Shown here: piece by piece, positions 19,863-28,221 of the stretch
Layout of the letters: the number at the start of each line of letters is the position of its first letter
Position numbering within the stretch: position 1 is the stretch's first letter
DNA from: Verrucomicrobiota bacterium
GTDB lineage: Bacteria; Verrucomicrobiota; Verrucomicrobiia; Chthoniobacterales; Terrimicrobiaceae
Length of the DNA stretch: 64,000 nt
Assembly (NCBI GenBank): GCA_026398275.1
Contig: JAPLTF010000014.1
Span: 1 to 64,000, forward strand
Direction of reading: 5' to 3'
Notes under the pieces: generated by a model
What the model saw: only the letters and a program-made list of their open reading frames with translations
The model's database searches: none
Told to the model about the DNA's origin: nothing
Translations under genes and position numbers: made by a program

Positions 19863-20657
19863 ATGAAAATCCACCCGACAGCACTCGTCTCCCCCCGCGC
19901 GGAGATTGCCGACGACGTGGAGATCGGCCCCTATGCCGTCATCGGGGAGGAGGTCAAGCTGGGCGCGGGATGCGTTGTCCACGCACGGGTGGTGATTGAA
20001 GGACGCACGACCATCGGCGAAAACAATTCGATCGGCTGCGGAACGGTGCTCGGCGCGCCTCCGCAGGATCTCGCGTTCAATGGCGAGGTCAGAAGCAGCC
20101 TGCGGATCGGGACAGGGAATACATTTCTGGAATACGTGACCGTCCATCGCGGCACGAAAGACGGCTCTGCGACAGTCGTCGGGGATGGATGCCGCATCAT
20201 GGGCGGATCGCACCTCGGCCACAATGTTGTGCTGGGCAACAACGTGGTCATCGCCGACAATTGCCTGTTCGGCGGCTATGTGGAAGTCGGCGACGGTGCC
20301 ATTCTTGGCGACGGCTCCGTCTTTCACCAGTTTCTGCGCGTCGGCCCCCTCTCCGTGGCCCGCAGCGGCACGCGCGCCGTCAAGGACATCCCTCCCTACG
20401 TGGAGGCCTACTGGAACAACTACCTTTCCGGGGTCAACACCGCCGGCCTGCGCAAGGCCGGATGGCCGTCCGCGGCGCGCCTCGAAATCCAGCGCGCGTT
20501 TGACCTGGTTTATCGGAGCCATCTGAATGTTTCCCAGGCGCTGCAAAAGGCCCGGGAGACGGAGTGGAGCCCGGCTGCCCGGGTGTTTTTCGACTTTATC
20601 GCAGCATCCAAGCGCGGAATCTGCCGCGAGCCGCGCAGGGAAAGCTCTGCGGCCTGA
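19863..20657 (+). CDS. lpxA: UDP-N-acetylglucosamine O-acyltransferase
   Basis: First enzyme of lipid A synthesis: moves a 3-hydroxyacyl chain from ACP to the 3-OH of UDP-GlcNAc. The 264-aa protein has the hexapeptide-repeat left-handed helix over residues 1-190 and a helical C-terminal part. The catalytic region GGSHLGH keeps the two histidines equivalent to E. coli His122 and catalytic His125 (here 117 and 120), and VFHQF keeps the His160 equivalent. The position of E. coli His144 is tyrosine (GGY, 139). By my alignment the acyl-length ruler position (Gly173 in E. coli) is Ser168, which might favour a shorter chain; that is inference. No lpxC, fabZ or lpxD is adjacent, unlike the usual gene order. 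Confidence 0.93.
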   Translation: MKIHPTALVSPRAEIADDVEIGPYAVIGEEVKLGAGCVVHARVVIEGRTTIGENNSIGCGTVLGAPPQDLAFNGEVRSSLRIGTGNTFLEYVTVHRGTKDGSATVVGDGCRIMGGSHLGHNVVLGNNVVIADNCLFGGYVEVGDGAILGDGSVFHQFLRVGPLSVARSGTRAVKDIPPYVEAYWNNYLSGVNTAGLRKAGWPSAARLEIQRAFDLVYRSHLNVSQALQKARETEWSPAARVFFDFIAASKRGICREPRRESSAA

Positions 20658-20674
20658 GGATTCCCGTGAGCTTT

Positions 20675-20744
20675 GATCCCGAAAACCGCGTTTACGAAAC
20701 ATGTTCCATGTTCCGCTACAAGAAACGCCGTTTTCGGGTTGATC
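20675..20744. repeat. Palindromic dispersed repeat, copy 1
   Basis: An imperfect palindrome filling the gap between lpxA and the LptF/G-like gene. The left arm at 20675-20693 (GATCCCGAAAACCGCGTTT) pairs with the right arm at 20723-20744, which reads AAACGCCGTTTTCGGG followed by TTGATC. Read on the minus strand it aligns closely with the segment at 36298-36368: both have CCCGAAAACGGCG, then TTCTTGTAG, then GGAA, and end in a GTTTTCGGG arm. This suggests a REP-like family, mobilised or maintained elsewhere in the genome. Confidence 0.7.
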
Positions 20745-20769
20745 GGACCACCGGGAGCCTGTTCCTCTG

Positions 20770-21876
20770 ATGAAAATCCTCGACCGGCAGACGGGATCGG
20801 ATGTCCTGCTCGCGACAACCTTCGGCGTCGCGGTGCTGTGCCTCGTGCTCGTGCTGGGAAATGTGTTCAAGGAGCTGTTCGATCTGATGATCAACAAGAA
20901 CCTCCCGCTCGGCCCGGTCCTGGGCTTTGTCCTTCTTGTGGTGCCGTTCTCCCTCTCGTTCACCATCCCCTGGGGGTTCCTCACGGCGCTGCTGCTGGTG
21001 TTCGGGCGGATGTCTGCGGACAACGAGCTGGTTGTGATGCAGACCCATGGAGTGCGGCTCCTGCGCGCGTGCGTTCCTGTTTTCCTTCTTGCCATCGGGC
21101 TGTCCGGGCTCTGCCTGTGGATCAATGCAGAGGTGGCTCCACGGGCTGAAGCGAAGATGCTGTCCACCGTCTTCGACCTGGCGACCAGGGATCCCATGGA
21201 TCTGCTTGCGCCGGACGAGGTGATCGACAACTTTGAGGACCGGCGCATCTACATCGGCGGGAAGGAAAACGGGACGCTGAAGAACATCATCATCTTTGAA
21301 ATGGATGAGCAGTCCATGCCGACAAGGATGATCACCGCAAAGGAAGGACGCCTCAGCCGGGACCCCAAGACGTCCGGGCTGCTGTTCCAGTTCTCGCATG
21401 CGCGCTTCGAGCACCGGGACAAGGCGGATCCCTCCAATCTGGAAAACATTCAGACGGGCCTGATCATGGAGGAAGGCGGATATATCCTGCCCCTGGACAG
21501 GCTTCTGACGTCGGTCAGGAGATACAAACCCAGAAGGGCCTACCCCATGTCCGACCTCTTGAAACACATGGCCGCCGGCGCAGACGGCGAGATGCTCAAG
21601 GCGGAAGTCGAATACCACCGGCGGTTTTCCCTCGCGATGGCGTGCGTGACATTTGCCCTGATGGGTGTGCCGCTCGGGATCACCGCCCACCGCAAGGAAA
21701 CATCAGTCGGCTTCGGCATCGGCGTGGCCGTGGCGCTCGCATTTTATTTCTTTGTCGTCCTCGCCCTGACATTCAGCGGAAGCCCGCAGGCCCACCCCGT
21801 TTTTCTCATGTGGCTGCCGAACATCCTGTTTGGCGGCCTCGGCGCGTTCCTGCTACTGAGGCTCGACCGGAGATAA
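20770..21876 (+). CDS. LptF/LptG-family LPS transport permease (YjgP/YjgQ)
   Basis: A 368-aa inner-membrane permease of the Lpt ABC transporter, which extracts LPS from the inner membrane and pushes it along the LptC-A-D bridge. It has the family layout: membrane helices at about 12-35, 55-80 and 98-118, a periplasmic beta-jellyroll-like domain (about 125-265) and three C-terminal helices from about 280. The N-terminus LDRQTGSDVLLATTFGV resembles LptF/G starts. Only one family member is in the window, so I cannot say whether it is LptF or LptG. It ends the lpx block, five bases before the next gene. Confidence 0.87.
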   Translation: MKILDRQTGSDVLLATTFGVAVLCLVLVLGNVFKELFDLMINKNLPLGPVLGFVLLVVPFSLSFTIPWGFLTALLLVFGRMSADNELVVMQTHGVRLLRACVPVFLLAIGLSGLCLWINAEVAPRAEAKMLSTVFDLATRDPMDLLAPDEVIDNFEDRRIYIGGKENGTLKNIIIFEMDEQSMPTRMITAKEGRLSRDPKTSGLLFQFSHARFEHRDKADPSNLENIQTGLIMEEGGYILPLDRLLTSVRRYKPRRAYPMSDLLKHMAAGADGEMLKAEVEYHRRFSLAMACVTFALMGVPLGITAHRKETSVGFGIGVAVALAFYFFVVLALTFSGSPQAHPVFLMWLPNILFGGLGAFLLLRLDRR

Positions 21877-21881
21877 ATCCT

Positions 21882-23009
21882 GTGAAGAACGAAATGGAAC
21901 CCACGCGTCGCCTGCGAACACTCATGGCGTTCACCCATGGCACGACGGATCCGGCCAGCCGGTTCCGCGTGCTCCAGTATATCCCCTGGATCGAGGGGCG
22001 GGGGTGGCAGGTTTCCCACCGGCCGAAGCGTCCCGGGCGCGACCCGGACGGCGGGCGCAGAAGGTCGCTCCGGCGGCTTCTTTTTTCGCCGTATGGAAAA
22101 TGGATGAGGAGCCGGAGCCGGCTGCAGGACATCCGGGATGCGCGGCACTGCGATGTCGTCTTCCAGAACCGGGACCTGCTGGCGGGAAAGCTGATCTGGG
22201 AGCAGCGCCTCGTCCGCTCGAATCCCAGGGTCGTCTTCGATTTCGACGACGCCATATTTCTCGGGGAGAAGCGCCGGCGGCATATCGAGTGGATCTGCCG
22301 CCACGCGGCCTGGGTGACGGCCGGCAACGAATACCTGGCCGATTTTGCGAGGCGCGTCACGCCCAACGTCACCGTGCTGCCAACGACCGTGGATACGGGG
22401 AGCTACGTTCCGCGCGACTACCCGGCCGCTCGCACCGGGCCGATCCGACTCGGCTGGCTGGGATCGGGCCACTCGATCCGCCAGACCCTCTACCCCCACC
22501 TCAAAATGCTCGCCGGACTCCAGCGGGAGATCGGCTTCGACTTCACAATCATCAGCAGCCCCCGCCCGGAGCTGCCGGAGTCCGGGCTGCGGTGGAATTT
22601 TGTGCCGTGGACGCCCGCGCAGGAAACCCGTGTGGCGGATGTCATGGACGTGGGGATCATGCCGCTTGTGGACAACGAGTTTCAGCGCGGAAAATGCGGC
22701 CTGAAGCTCCTGCAATACATGGCGGGCGCGCTGCCGGTGATCGCCTCGCCGGTGGGGGTCAACCGGAGCCTGGTTGAAGGAAACGGATGCCTCGCATCCA
22801 CCGAGACGGAGTGGGCCGGGGCCATCCGGGCGCTGGATGGCGACCGGGAATTGCTTGGGCGCCAGGGAATGGCCGGACGCGATTTCTGCGTGAAAAACTA
22901 CGATATGGCCAAGTGGGCCGCCGTTCTCATGCGCGTGCTGGAAGATGTCGCTGAAAGGGGGCCATGCGGTCAACCCGAACCAGGCACCACGGATCTGAAG
23001 CGCGGATGA
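21882..23009 (+). CDS. Glycosyltransferase (GT4-like, FDFDD-motif type)
   Basis: A roughly 375-aa cytoplasmic glycosyltransferase of GT-B fold. The N-terminal half ends in VVFDFDDAIF (near residue 120), a motif that recurs in the central modules of the two giant fusion proteins downstream. The C-terminal half has IRLGWLGSGHS, then GIMPLVDNEFQRGKCGLKLLQ followed by PVIASPVG, typical of the nucleotide-sugar-binding side of GT4 enzymes. The start is either GTG at 21882, with GGAG eight bases upstream, or ATG at 21894. Donor and acceptor are unknown; the neighbours point to a surface glycan. Confidence 0.82.
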   Translation: MKNEMEPTRRLRTLMAFTHGTTDPASRFRVLQYIPWIEGRGWQVSHRPKRPGRDPDGGRRRSLRRLLFSPYGKWMRSRSRLQDIRDARHCDVVFQNRDLLAGKLIWEQRLVRSNPRVVFDFDDAIFLGEKRRRHIEWICRHAAWVTAGNEYLADFARRVTPNVTVLPTTVDTGSYVPRDYPAARTGPIRLGWLGSGHSIRQTLYPHLKMLAGLQREIGFDFTIISSPRPELPESGLRWNFVPWTPAQETRVADVMDVGIMPLVDNEFQRGKCGLKLLQYMAGALPVIASPVGVNRSLVEGNGCLASTETEWAGAIRALDGDRELLGRQGMAGRDFCVKNYDMAKWAAVLMRVLEDVAERGPCGQPEPGTTDLKRG

Positions 23010-23124
23010 TCCGGCTCTGCCAGATCCTGGCGACAAAATTCCTCCCGCGACGGCCTGCCGGCATGGTAGGCTGCGCCCGCTTGAACACACCGCTCAATCC
23101 AACCAGACTGGAAGCCTGTCCGCG

Positions 23125-26100
23125 ATGAAAAGAATCATCGTCGTGCTCGGCCCGCACCGCAGCGGCACCAGCACCATCACCAAGGGGTTGGAGGTTGTCG
23201 GCGCCTCGCTCGGCTCCCGGCTCATGCCGGCGGATTCCCGCAACGAGAGAGGCTACTGGGAAGACCTGGATTTTTATGCCTTGAACCGGGAGATGCTGGC
23301 CTCAACGGGGCGGGACTGGCACCACCTCAGCCTTCCCGATGAGCGCGGGTTTGCCCTGCTGCGGGAGAAGTATTTCGAGCGCGCATCCCGGCTCCTCGCG
23401 GAAAAGACCGCAACCTCCGACCTGACCGGCCTGAAAGATCCGAGGTTCTGTCTCCTGCTGCCGTTTTGGTCCGGGGTCTTTGCCAGCTGCGGCGTGGAGG
23501 CCTCCTATGTGCTGGCGCTGAGGCACCCTGCCAGCGTCGAGGCCTCGCTGCTGGTGCGCGACAGCCTGCCAAAAGAAAAGTCCGACTGGATCTGGATCCT
23601 GCACATGCTCGGAGCCCTTGCCGGCACGGCAAATTCCCCGCGCATCGTCGTGGATTACGAGGAGCTGCTCCGGAATCCGGCGCAGCAGATCGGAAGGCTC
23701 GCGAACGCTTTCCGCCTCGAAGTCGGGGAGGACCTGCTGCGCGCTTTTCAGGAATCGTTTTTGGAACCATCGCTGAACCACCATGCCTCCGGAGAGGATG
23801 CCGCGGCCGGCGTTCCGCTCGCGATGGAAATCCACGAGCACCTGCACCGGGTCGCCACGGACAGGTCGTCCTTCGCCGGGCCGGACTATGAAGCCGTCCT
23901 GGCGAAATGGCTGCGGGACCAAACCTCCGTACAAAGCCTTCTGGCTCTCTCCCACTCAAATGACGTTGCGATCAGTGAGATGGAAGCATTGGCTGCGGAG
24001 CGCGCGAGGACCATTGCCGAACTGCTGGCGGCTCTCTCCGGGCACGAGCAGCACATCGGGCTCCTGAGTGTCGAGAAGGAACGCTTGAACCGGGAGATGA
24101 AGGGGAGCCTGTTGAGACAGCAGTATGCCTTCGAGAGTCTGCAGGCGACGAGCAGCGAGATGCAGAGGGCGCTCGAATCGATTGAATGCTGGCAGAAGTC
24201 CTGGCTCCGGCGCGCTTTCACCCGCTGGCACAGGGTTCGGGACGGCAGACGGGCGGGGTTTTTCCGGAGGCTGGAGCGCTCGATCCGTAAATGGCGCAAG
24301 AAGCTTCTTGGGGGGCAGGGCACGAAAGATCAGGACTCCGGCAGCCCTGCAATCCGCAGCGGGGCGTGGAATCCGCTGGCGGCCCGGGAGATCAGCCGGA
24401 CCCATCGCGCCAGCCTCCTGGCTCCGGGAAGTGTTCTCATTGTCGCCGAGCTGTCGATCCCCCAGTGCCTGAGGTATCGGGTGAACCAGAAGGCGGAGGT
24501 GCTGGAGTCCATGGGCCATGCCACAAAGGTCATCTCCTGGACCGATTCTCATGCCTGCCTGTCCGCGCTGCCGACCCATGGGGCTGTGATTTTCTACCGC
24601 ACGCCCGCGGTGAAGGAGGTGGTTTTGCTGGCGCGCGAGGCCAGGAGGCTCGGGCTTGCAACGTTTTTTGAGATCGACGATCTCGTCTTTGATGCGGAGG
24701 AGTATCGCCGCAACAGCAACCTTCTGGCCCTGGAAAAATCCGAGCAGCTGGATCTGCTCCGGGGCGCGGAGCTTTACAGGGACATGCTCGGGCATGTGGA
24801 TCACGCCATCGGGAGCACGGAGCTGATCACCGGGCGGCTGCGGGCGCTCGCCCCCGGGCAGGCGTTCACCGTGGAGAACGCGCTCGACCGCACCCTGCTT
24901 GACGCGGCGGAGCGCCGGTTCCCGCGTGCGGCGTCCGCTCCCGTCACGATTGTGTATGGCAGCGGAACGAAGACCCACGATGCGGATTTTGCGCTGGTCG
25001 CGAACCCGCTCGCCCGCGTGATGGCAGAGCATCCATCCGTCCGGCTCCTCCTGGCGGGCCCGCTTCTTTTGCCCGCCGCCCTGGAGCCGTTCCGGGAGCG
25101 GGTCATCCGGATTCCGCTCATGGGATTTGAGGACTATCTCTCCACGCTGGCCCGCTGCGACATCAACCTCGCGCCGCTGGAGCCGGGCCTGTTCAACGAT
25201 GCCAAAAGCAACATCAAATTTCTTGAGGCATCCGTCCTGGGGCTGCCCAGCATCTGCTCGCCCCGGGAGGAGTTCAAAAATGTGATCAGGGACGGGGAGA
25301 ACGGGTTTCTTGCCGGAGACGACGAGGAGTGGCACCGGAAGCTGACCGCCCTGGTGGCCGATCCGGACCTGCGGGCGGGCATGGGTCGGCGGGCGCGCCA
25401 GGAAGTGCTGGCCACCCATGACCCGCAGATCCGGACGCGGCAGCAGCTCCAGCCGCTTCTTGAGGTGGCATTCCCGGCCGTCGAGGCGGCCGGAACGGAG
25501 CCTGGATCACCGCTCAAGGTTCTTGTGGTCAACGTCCTCTTCGCGCCGACTTCCTTCGGCGGAGCAACCTGCGTGGCCGAGCAGATGAGCCTCGAGCTTT
25601 CCCGGCTTCCGCAAACCGAAGTCGCGGTCTTCACAGGCACGGTCAATCCCGAAACGGAGATGAACTCCCTGCATTGCTACGAGTGGAACGGCATCCCCGT
25701 CTTTGCGGCGAAGCTTCCCGGCGCGGGCTCCCCGCGCGATGACTACGAGAACCCGGCGATGGCTCGCCTTTTCATGGAGGTGCTCGATTGCGTCCGCCCG
25801 GATGTCGTCCATTTTCACTCCGTCCAGATTCTGTCGGCTGAACTGGCGCGAGTCTGCCAGTGGCGGGAACTACCCTACGTGATCACGCTTCATGATGCCT
25901 GGTGGATCTGCGAAAGGCAGTTCATGGTGATGGCGGACGGACACTATTGCGGCCAGCGTGGGGTGGATCCGCTGAAGTGTGTCGGCTGCACTGCGGACAC
26001 GGGGATTACGACGCGGCGCTTCAACTATCTTTGGGACATCCTCGCGAAAGCTCACCACCTTTTGACTCCGGGCGCATTTTTTCGGGAATTGTATATCCGG

Positions 26101-26796
26101 ACCGGCGTGGATGCGGACCATATCAGCGTCAATAAGAACGGGGTGCTGCAGCCGGCAGGCCGCCCGCGCCAGGCCCGGGATGAGGCGGCCGGACGCTGCG
26201 TGACATTTGCATTTGTGGGAGGCCGCGCCACTCACAAGGGATACTTCTGGCTCCTCGAGATTTTCCGGGAGATCAGGGAAAGCAATTTCCGGCTGAAGAT
26301 CGTCGATCTGGACAGGAAGTTCGGCGGGCGGTCCGTTTTTGCCAGGGAATGGTCCGTAGCCGGGGAGGTGGTGATCGCGGAACCCTACACCCAGGACACC
26401 CTGGAAGACTTCTATTCCGACGTGGATGTCCTGCTCTTCCCTTCGCTGTGGAAGGAGAGCTTCGGGCTGACGGTCCGCGAAGCCCTGCTGCGGGACATCT
26501 GGGTCATCTCGACGGACTGCGGGGGGCCGGCGGAGGATCTGCGCGACGGCGTGAATGCAAACATTGTTCCGATGGGCGACAGGGGCGCTTTCCGGGACGC
26601 GGTGGTCGCGATTCTGCGGCAGCCAGAATGGCTCAGCGCTTATAGAAATCCGCACAAGTCGGAAGTTCGTTTGTTTCCGGAGCAGGCTCTCGAGACCAGG
26701 GAGTTTTTGGCCAGGGCGGCTCAAAGGCAAATGCCATCGGAAAAAGAGGAGCAAATTTCTCATATCGAACATCCGCAGGAATCCAATGATGAATAA
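23125..26796 (+). CDS. Sulfotransferase-like / GT / GT trifunctional fusion
   Basis: A 1223-aa protein of three enzyme-like modules. Residues 1-255 resemble a PAPS-dependent sulfotransferase: the phosphate-binding loop GPHRSGTS is at 9-16 and a region around LRHPASVEASL matches the 3'-phosphate motif. Residues about 272-400 are charged helices, probably a coiled coil. Residues about 435-790 are a glycosyltransferase with FEIDDLVFD (about 516) and INLAPLEPGLFNDAKSNIKF. Residues about 798-1175 are a GT4 enzyme with a glycine-rich FGGATCVAEQ start and the EX7E motif in LWKESFGLTVREAL. There is a cysteine-containing insert (about 950-965). The protein probably adds two sugars and a sulfate to one glycan. 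It overlaps the next gene by 11 bases. Confidence 0.85.
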   Translation: MKRIIVVLGPHRSGTSTITKGLEVVGASLGSRLMPADSRNERGYWEDLDFYALNREMLASTGRDWHHLSLPDERGFALLREKYFERASRLLAEKTATSDLTGLKDPRFCLLLPFWSGVFASCGVEASYVLALRHPASVEASLLVRDSLPKEKSDWIWILHMLGALAGTANSPRIVVDYEELLRNPAQQIGRLANAFRLEVGEDLLRAFQESFLEPSLNHHASGEDAAAGVPLAMEIHEHLHRVATDRSSFAGPDYEAVLAKWLRDQTSVQSLLALSHSNDVAISEMEALAAERARTIAELLAALSGHEQHIGLLSVEKERLNREMKGSLLRQQYAFESLQATSSEMQRALESIECWQKSWLRRAFTRWHRVRDGRRAGFFRRLERSIRKWRKKLLGGQGTKDQDSGSPAIRSGAWNPLAAREISRTHRASLLAPGSVLIVAELSIPQCLRYRVNQKAEVLESMGHATKVISWTDSHACLSALPTHGAVIFYRTPAVKEVVLLAREARRLGLATFFEIDDLVFDAEEYRRNSNLLALEKSEQLDLLRGAELYRDMLGHVDHAIGSTELITGRLRALAPGQAFTVENALDRTLLDAAERRFPRAASAPVTIVYGSGTKTHDADFALVANPLARVMAEHPSVRLLLAGPLLLPAALEPFRERVIRIPLMGFEDYLSTLARCDINLAPLEPGLFNDAKSNIKFLEASVLGLPSICSPREEFKNVIRDGENGFLAGDDEEWHRKLTALVADPDLRAGMGRRARQEVLATHDPQIRTRQQLQPLLEVAFPAVEAAGTEPGSPLKVLVVNVLFAPTSFGGATCVAEQMSLELSRLPQTEVAVFTGTVNPETEMNSLHCYEWNGIPVFAAKLPGAGSPRDDYENPAMARLFMEVLDCVRPDVVHFHSVQILSAELARVCQWRELPYVITLHDAWWICERQFMVMADGHYCGQRGVDPLKCVGCTADTGITTRRFNYLWDILAKAHHLLTPGAFFRELYIRTGVDADHISVNKNGVLQPAGRPRQARDEAAGRCVTFAFVGGRATHKGYFWLLEIFREIRESNFRLKIVDLDRKFGGRSVFAREWSVAGEVVIAEPYTQDTLEDFYSDVDVLLFPSLWKESFGLTVREALLRDIWVISTDCGGPAEDLRDGVNANIVPMGDRGAFRDAVVAILRQPEWLSAYRNPHKSEVRLFPEQALETREFLARAAQRQMPSEKEEQISHIEHPQESNDE

Positions 26797-28093
26797 CCTT
26801 TCCGCCCGGCCATGGCATGTGTCGCTCCCGGCTCTCAGAAACTTTTGTTGCAGCTCCCGTGCGCTCTGGCTTCATGGATTTCTGATCATCTCGTTGACGG
26901 TGGCGCGCCAACCCAAGGCGCTTTTTTCCGCACAGTTCTGGGCGGAGGACGGCACGTATTGGTATCGGGAAGCCTATGAGTCCGGATGGGCTTGCATTTT
27001 CGAGCCTCACACTGGGTATCTCCAGTCGGCCTCCCGTTTAACGGCATTGCTCGCGGTTCAGTTTCCGCTTCTCTGGGGGCCTGTCCTCTTCGCACTTGTA
27101 GCCTTGATCATCCAAGTCCTGCCGCCGATCTTTTTGCTTTCATCACGGTTTGATGCAGTTTTGCCATCCCGCACCGCGCGTCTGGTTCTGGCCTATTTTT
27201 ATGTCGCTCTACCCAATTCCTGGGAGATCCACGTCAACCTCACCAATGCCCAATGGCACCTGGGGCTTCTAGGATTTCTGATCGTCGTTTCCCAGCGTCC
27301 CTCAGGCTGGGCGGAATGGGCGTTTGATCTCTTCTTTCTCACGCTCGCCGGTTTGTCCGGGCCATTTGTCATTATTTTGGCCCCACTTGCGTGGCTGCAC
27401 TGTTTTCAGAAGCACAGCCGCCATGGGGTGGTTCGCGCACTGTTACTCAGCGCACTGGCTGTCGCCCAGATTCTGTTCCTTGTGTTTGCCACGCGCCCGG
27501 CTTACTCGCTTGGCGCGAGCGGCTTTCTCTTCACCCAGATCATTTCAAATCAGATCGTGCTGGGTGCTGGAATAGGAGAAAACTTCACGCGCCAGTTGAT
27601 CGCCAGGCCGATCTGGAGCCTGCCATGGATGCCGCTGTTTATGGCGCTGGCGGCAGGCTTGCTTGTCGTCGGAGCCTTGGTTCATGGGCCCCAGATTTAT
27701 CGTCTGTTTGTTTTGTTTGCCTCTCTGCAACTTGCAGCGGCGCTGGTTTCTCCTCAAATATCGATGACCGAGCCTCAATGGCTATCGATGACCCTGCCTG
27801 GTTGCGGCGGGCGCTATTTCTTTCTGCCCATGCTCGCCTGGTTTGCTTCTCTGGTTGTCCTGGCTTCGATGCGCTGGCGGATAGCGCGGATCATCGCAAT
27901 AGTCCTCATGGCTCTTAGCGTGATTGGAATCTTTGGCGATTGGAATCAGCATGTATCCCGGCAAGCCGGCTTTGAGGCGGCAGCGAGGGCTTTTGACAGG
28001 GCCGACGCCGGAGCCCAGATGACATTTCCGATCAATCCAGACGGCTGGTCGATGACATTGACCAAGCATCCGCCGGGCGAACGTGCCCGATGA
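26786..28093 (+). CDS. Polytopic membrane protein, possible GT-C glycosyltransferase
   Basis: A 435-aa integral membrane protein with about ten hydrophobic segments. The first large periplasmic loop has FWAEDGTYWY, an acidic pair in the place where GT-C glycosyltransferases (ArnT/PMT-like) have their DE or DD motif, so a polyprenyl-phosphate-sugar transferase is a reasonable guess. I do not recognise a specific family. Two adjacent ATG codons (26786 and 26789) can start it. The overlap with the preceding gene's stop suggests coupled translation. Its codon use looks slightly less G+C-rich than its neighbours. Confidence 0.7.
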   Translation: MMNNLSARPWHVSLPALRNFCCSSRALWLHGFLIISLTVARQPKALFSAQFWAEDGTYWYREAYESGWACIFEPHTGYLQSASRLTALLAVQFPLLWGPVLFALVALIIQVLPPIFLLSSRFDAVLPSRTARLVLAYFYVALPNSWEIHVNLTNAQWHLGLLGFLIVVSQRPSGWAEWAFDLFFLTLAGLSGPFVIILAPLAWLHCFQKHSRHGVVRALLLSALAVAQILFLVFATRPAYSLGASGFLFTQIISNQIVLGAGIGENFTRQLIARPIWSLPWMPLFMALAAGLLVVGALVHGPQIYRLFVLFASLQLAAALVSPQISMTEPQWLSMTLPGCGGRYFFLPMLAWFASLVVLASMRWRIARIIAIVLMALSVIGIFGDWNQHVSRQAGFEAAARAFDRADAGAQMTFPINPDGWSMTLTKHPPGERAR

Positions 28094-28221
28094 CCCCGCC
28101 TTTTCCCGGCTTGTGCAGGAATCGTTTTCCTTTCAGGAATCGCCGGCATTCACTACGGTGACATCGAAAAATCCGACACCCCGAATGCCACCACCAACGA
28201 AGATTCTTTCCCGGACTGACG

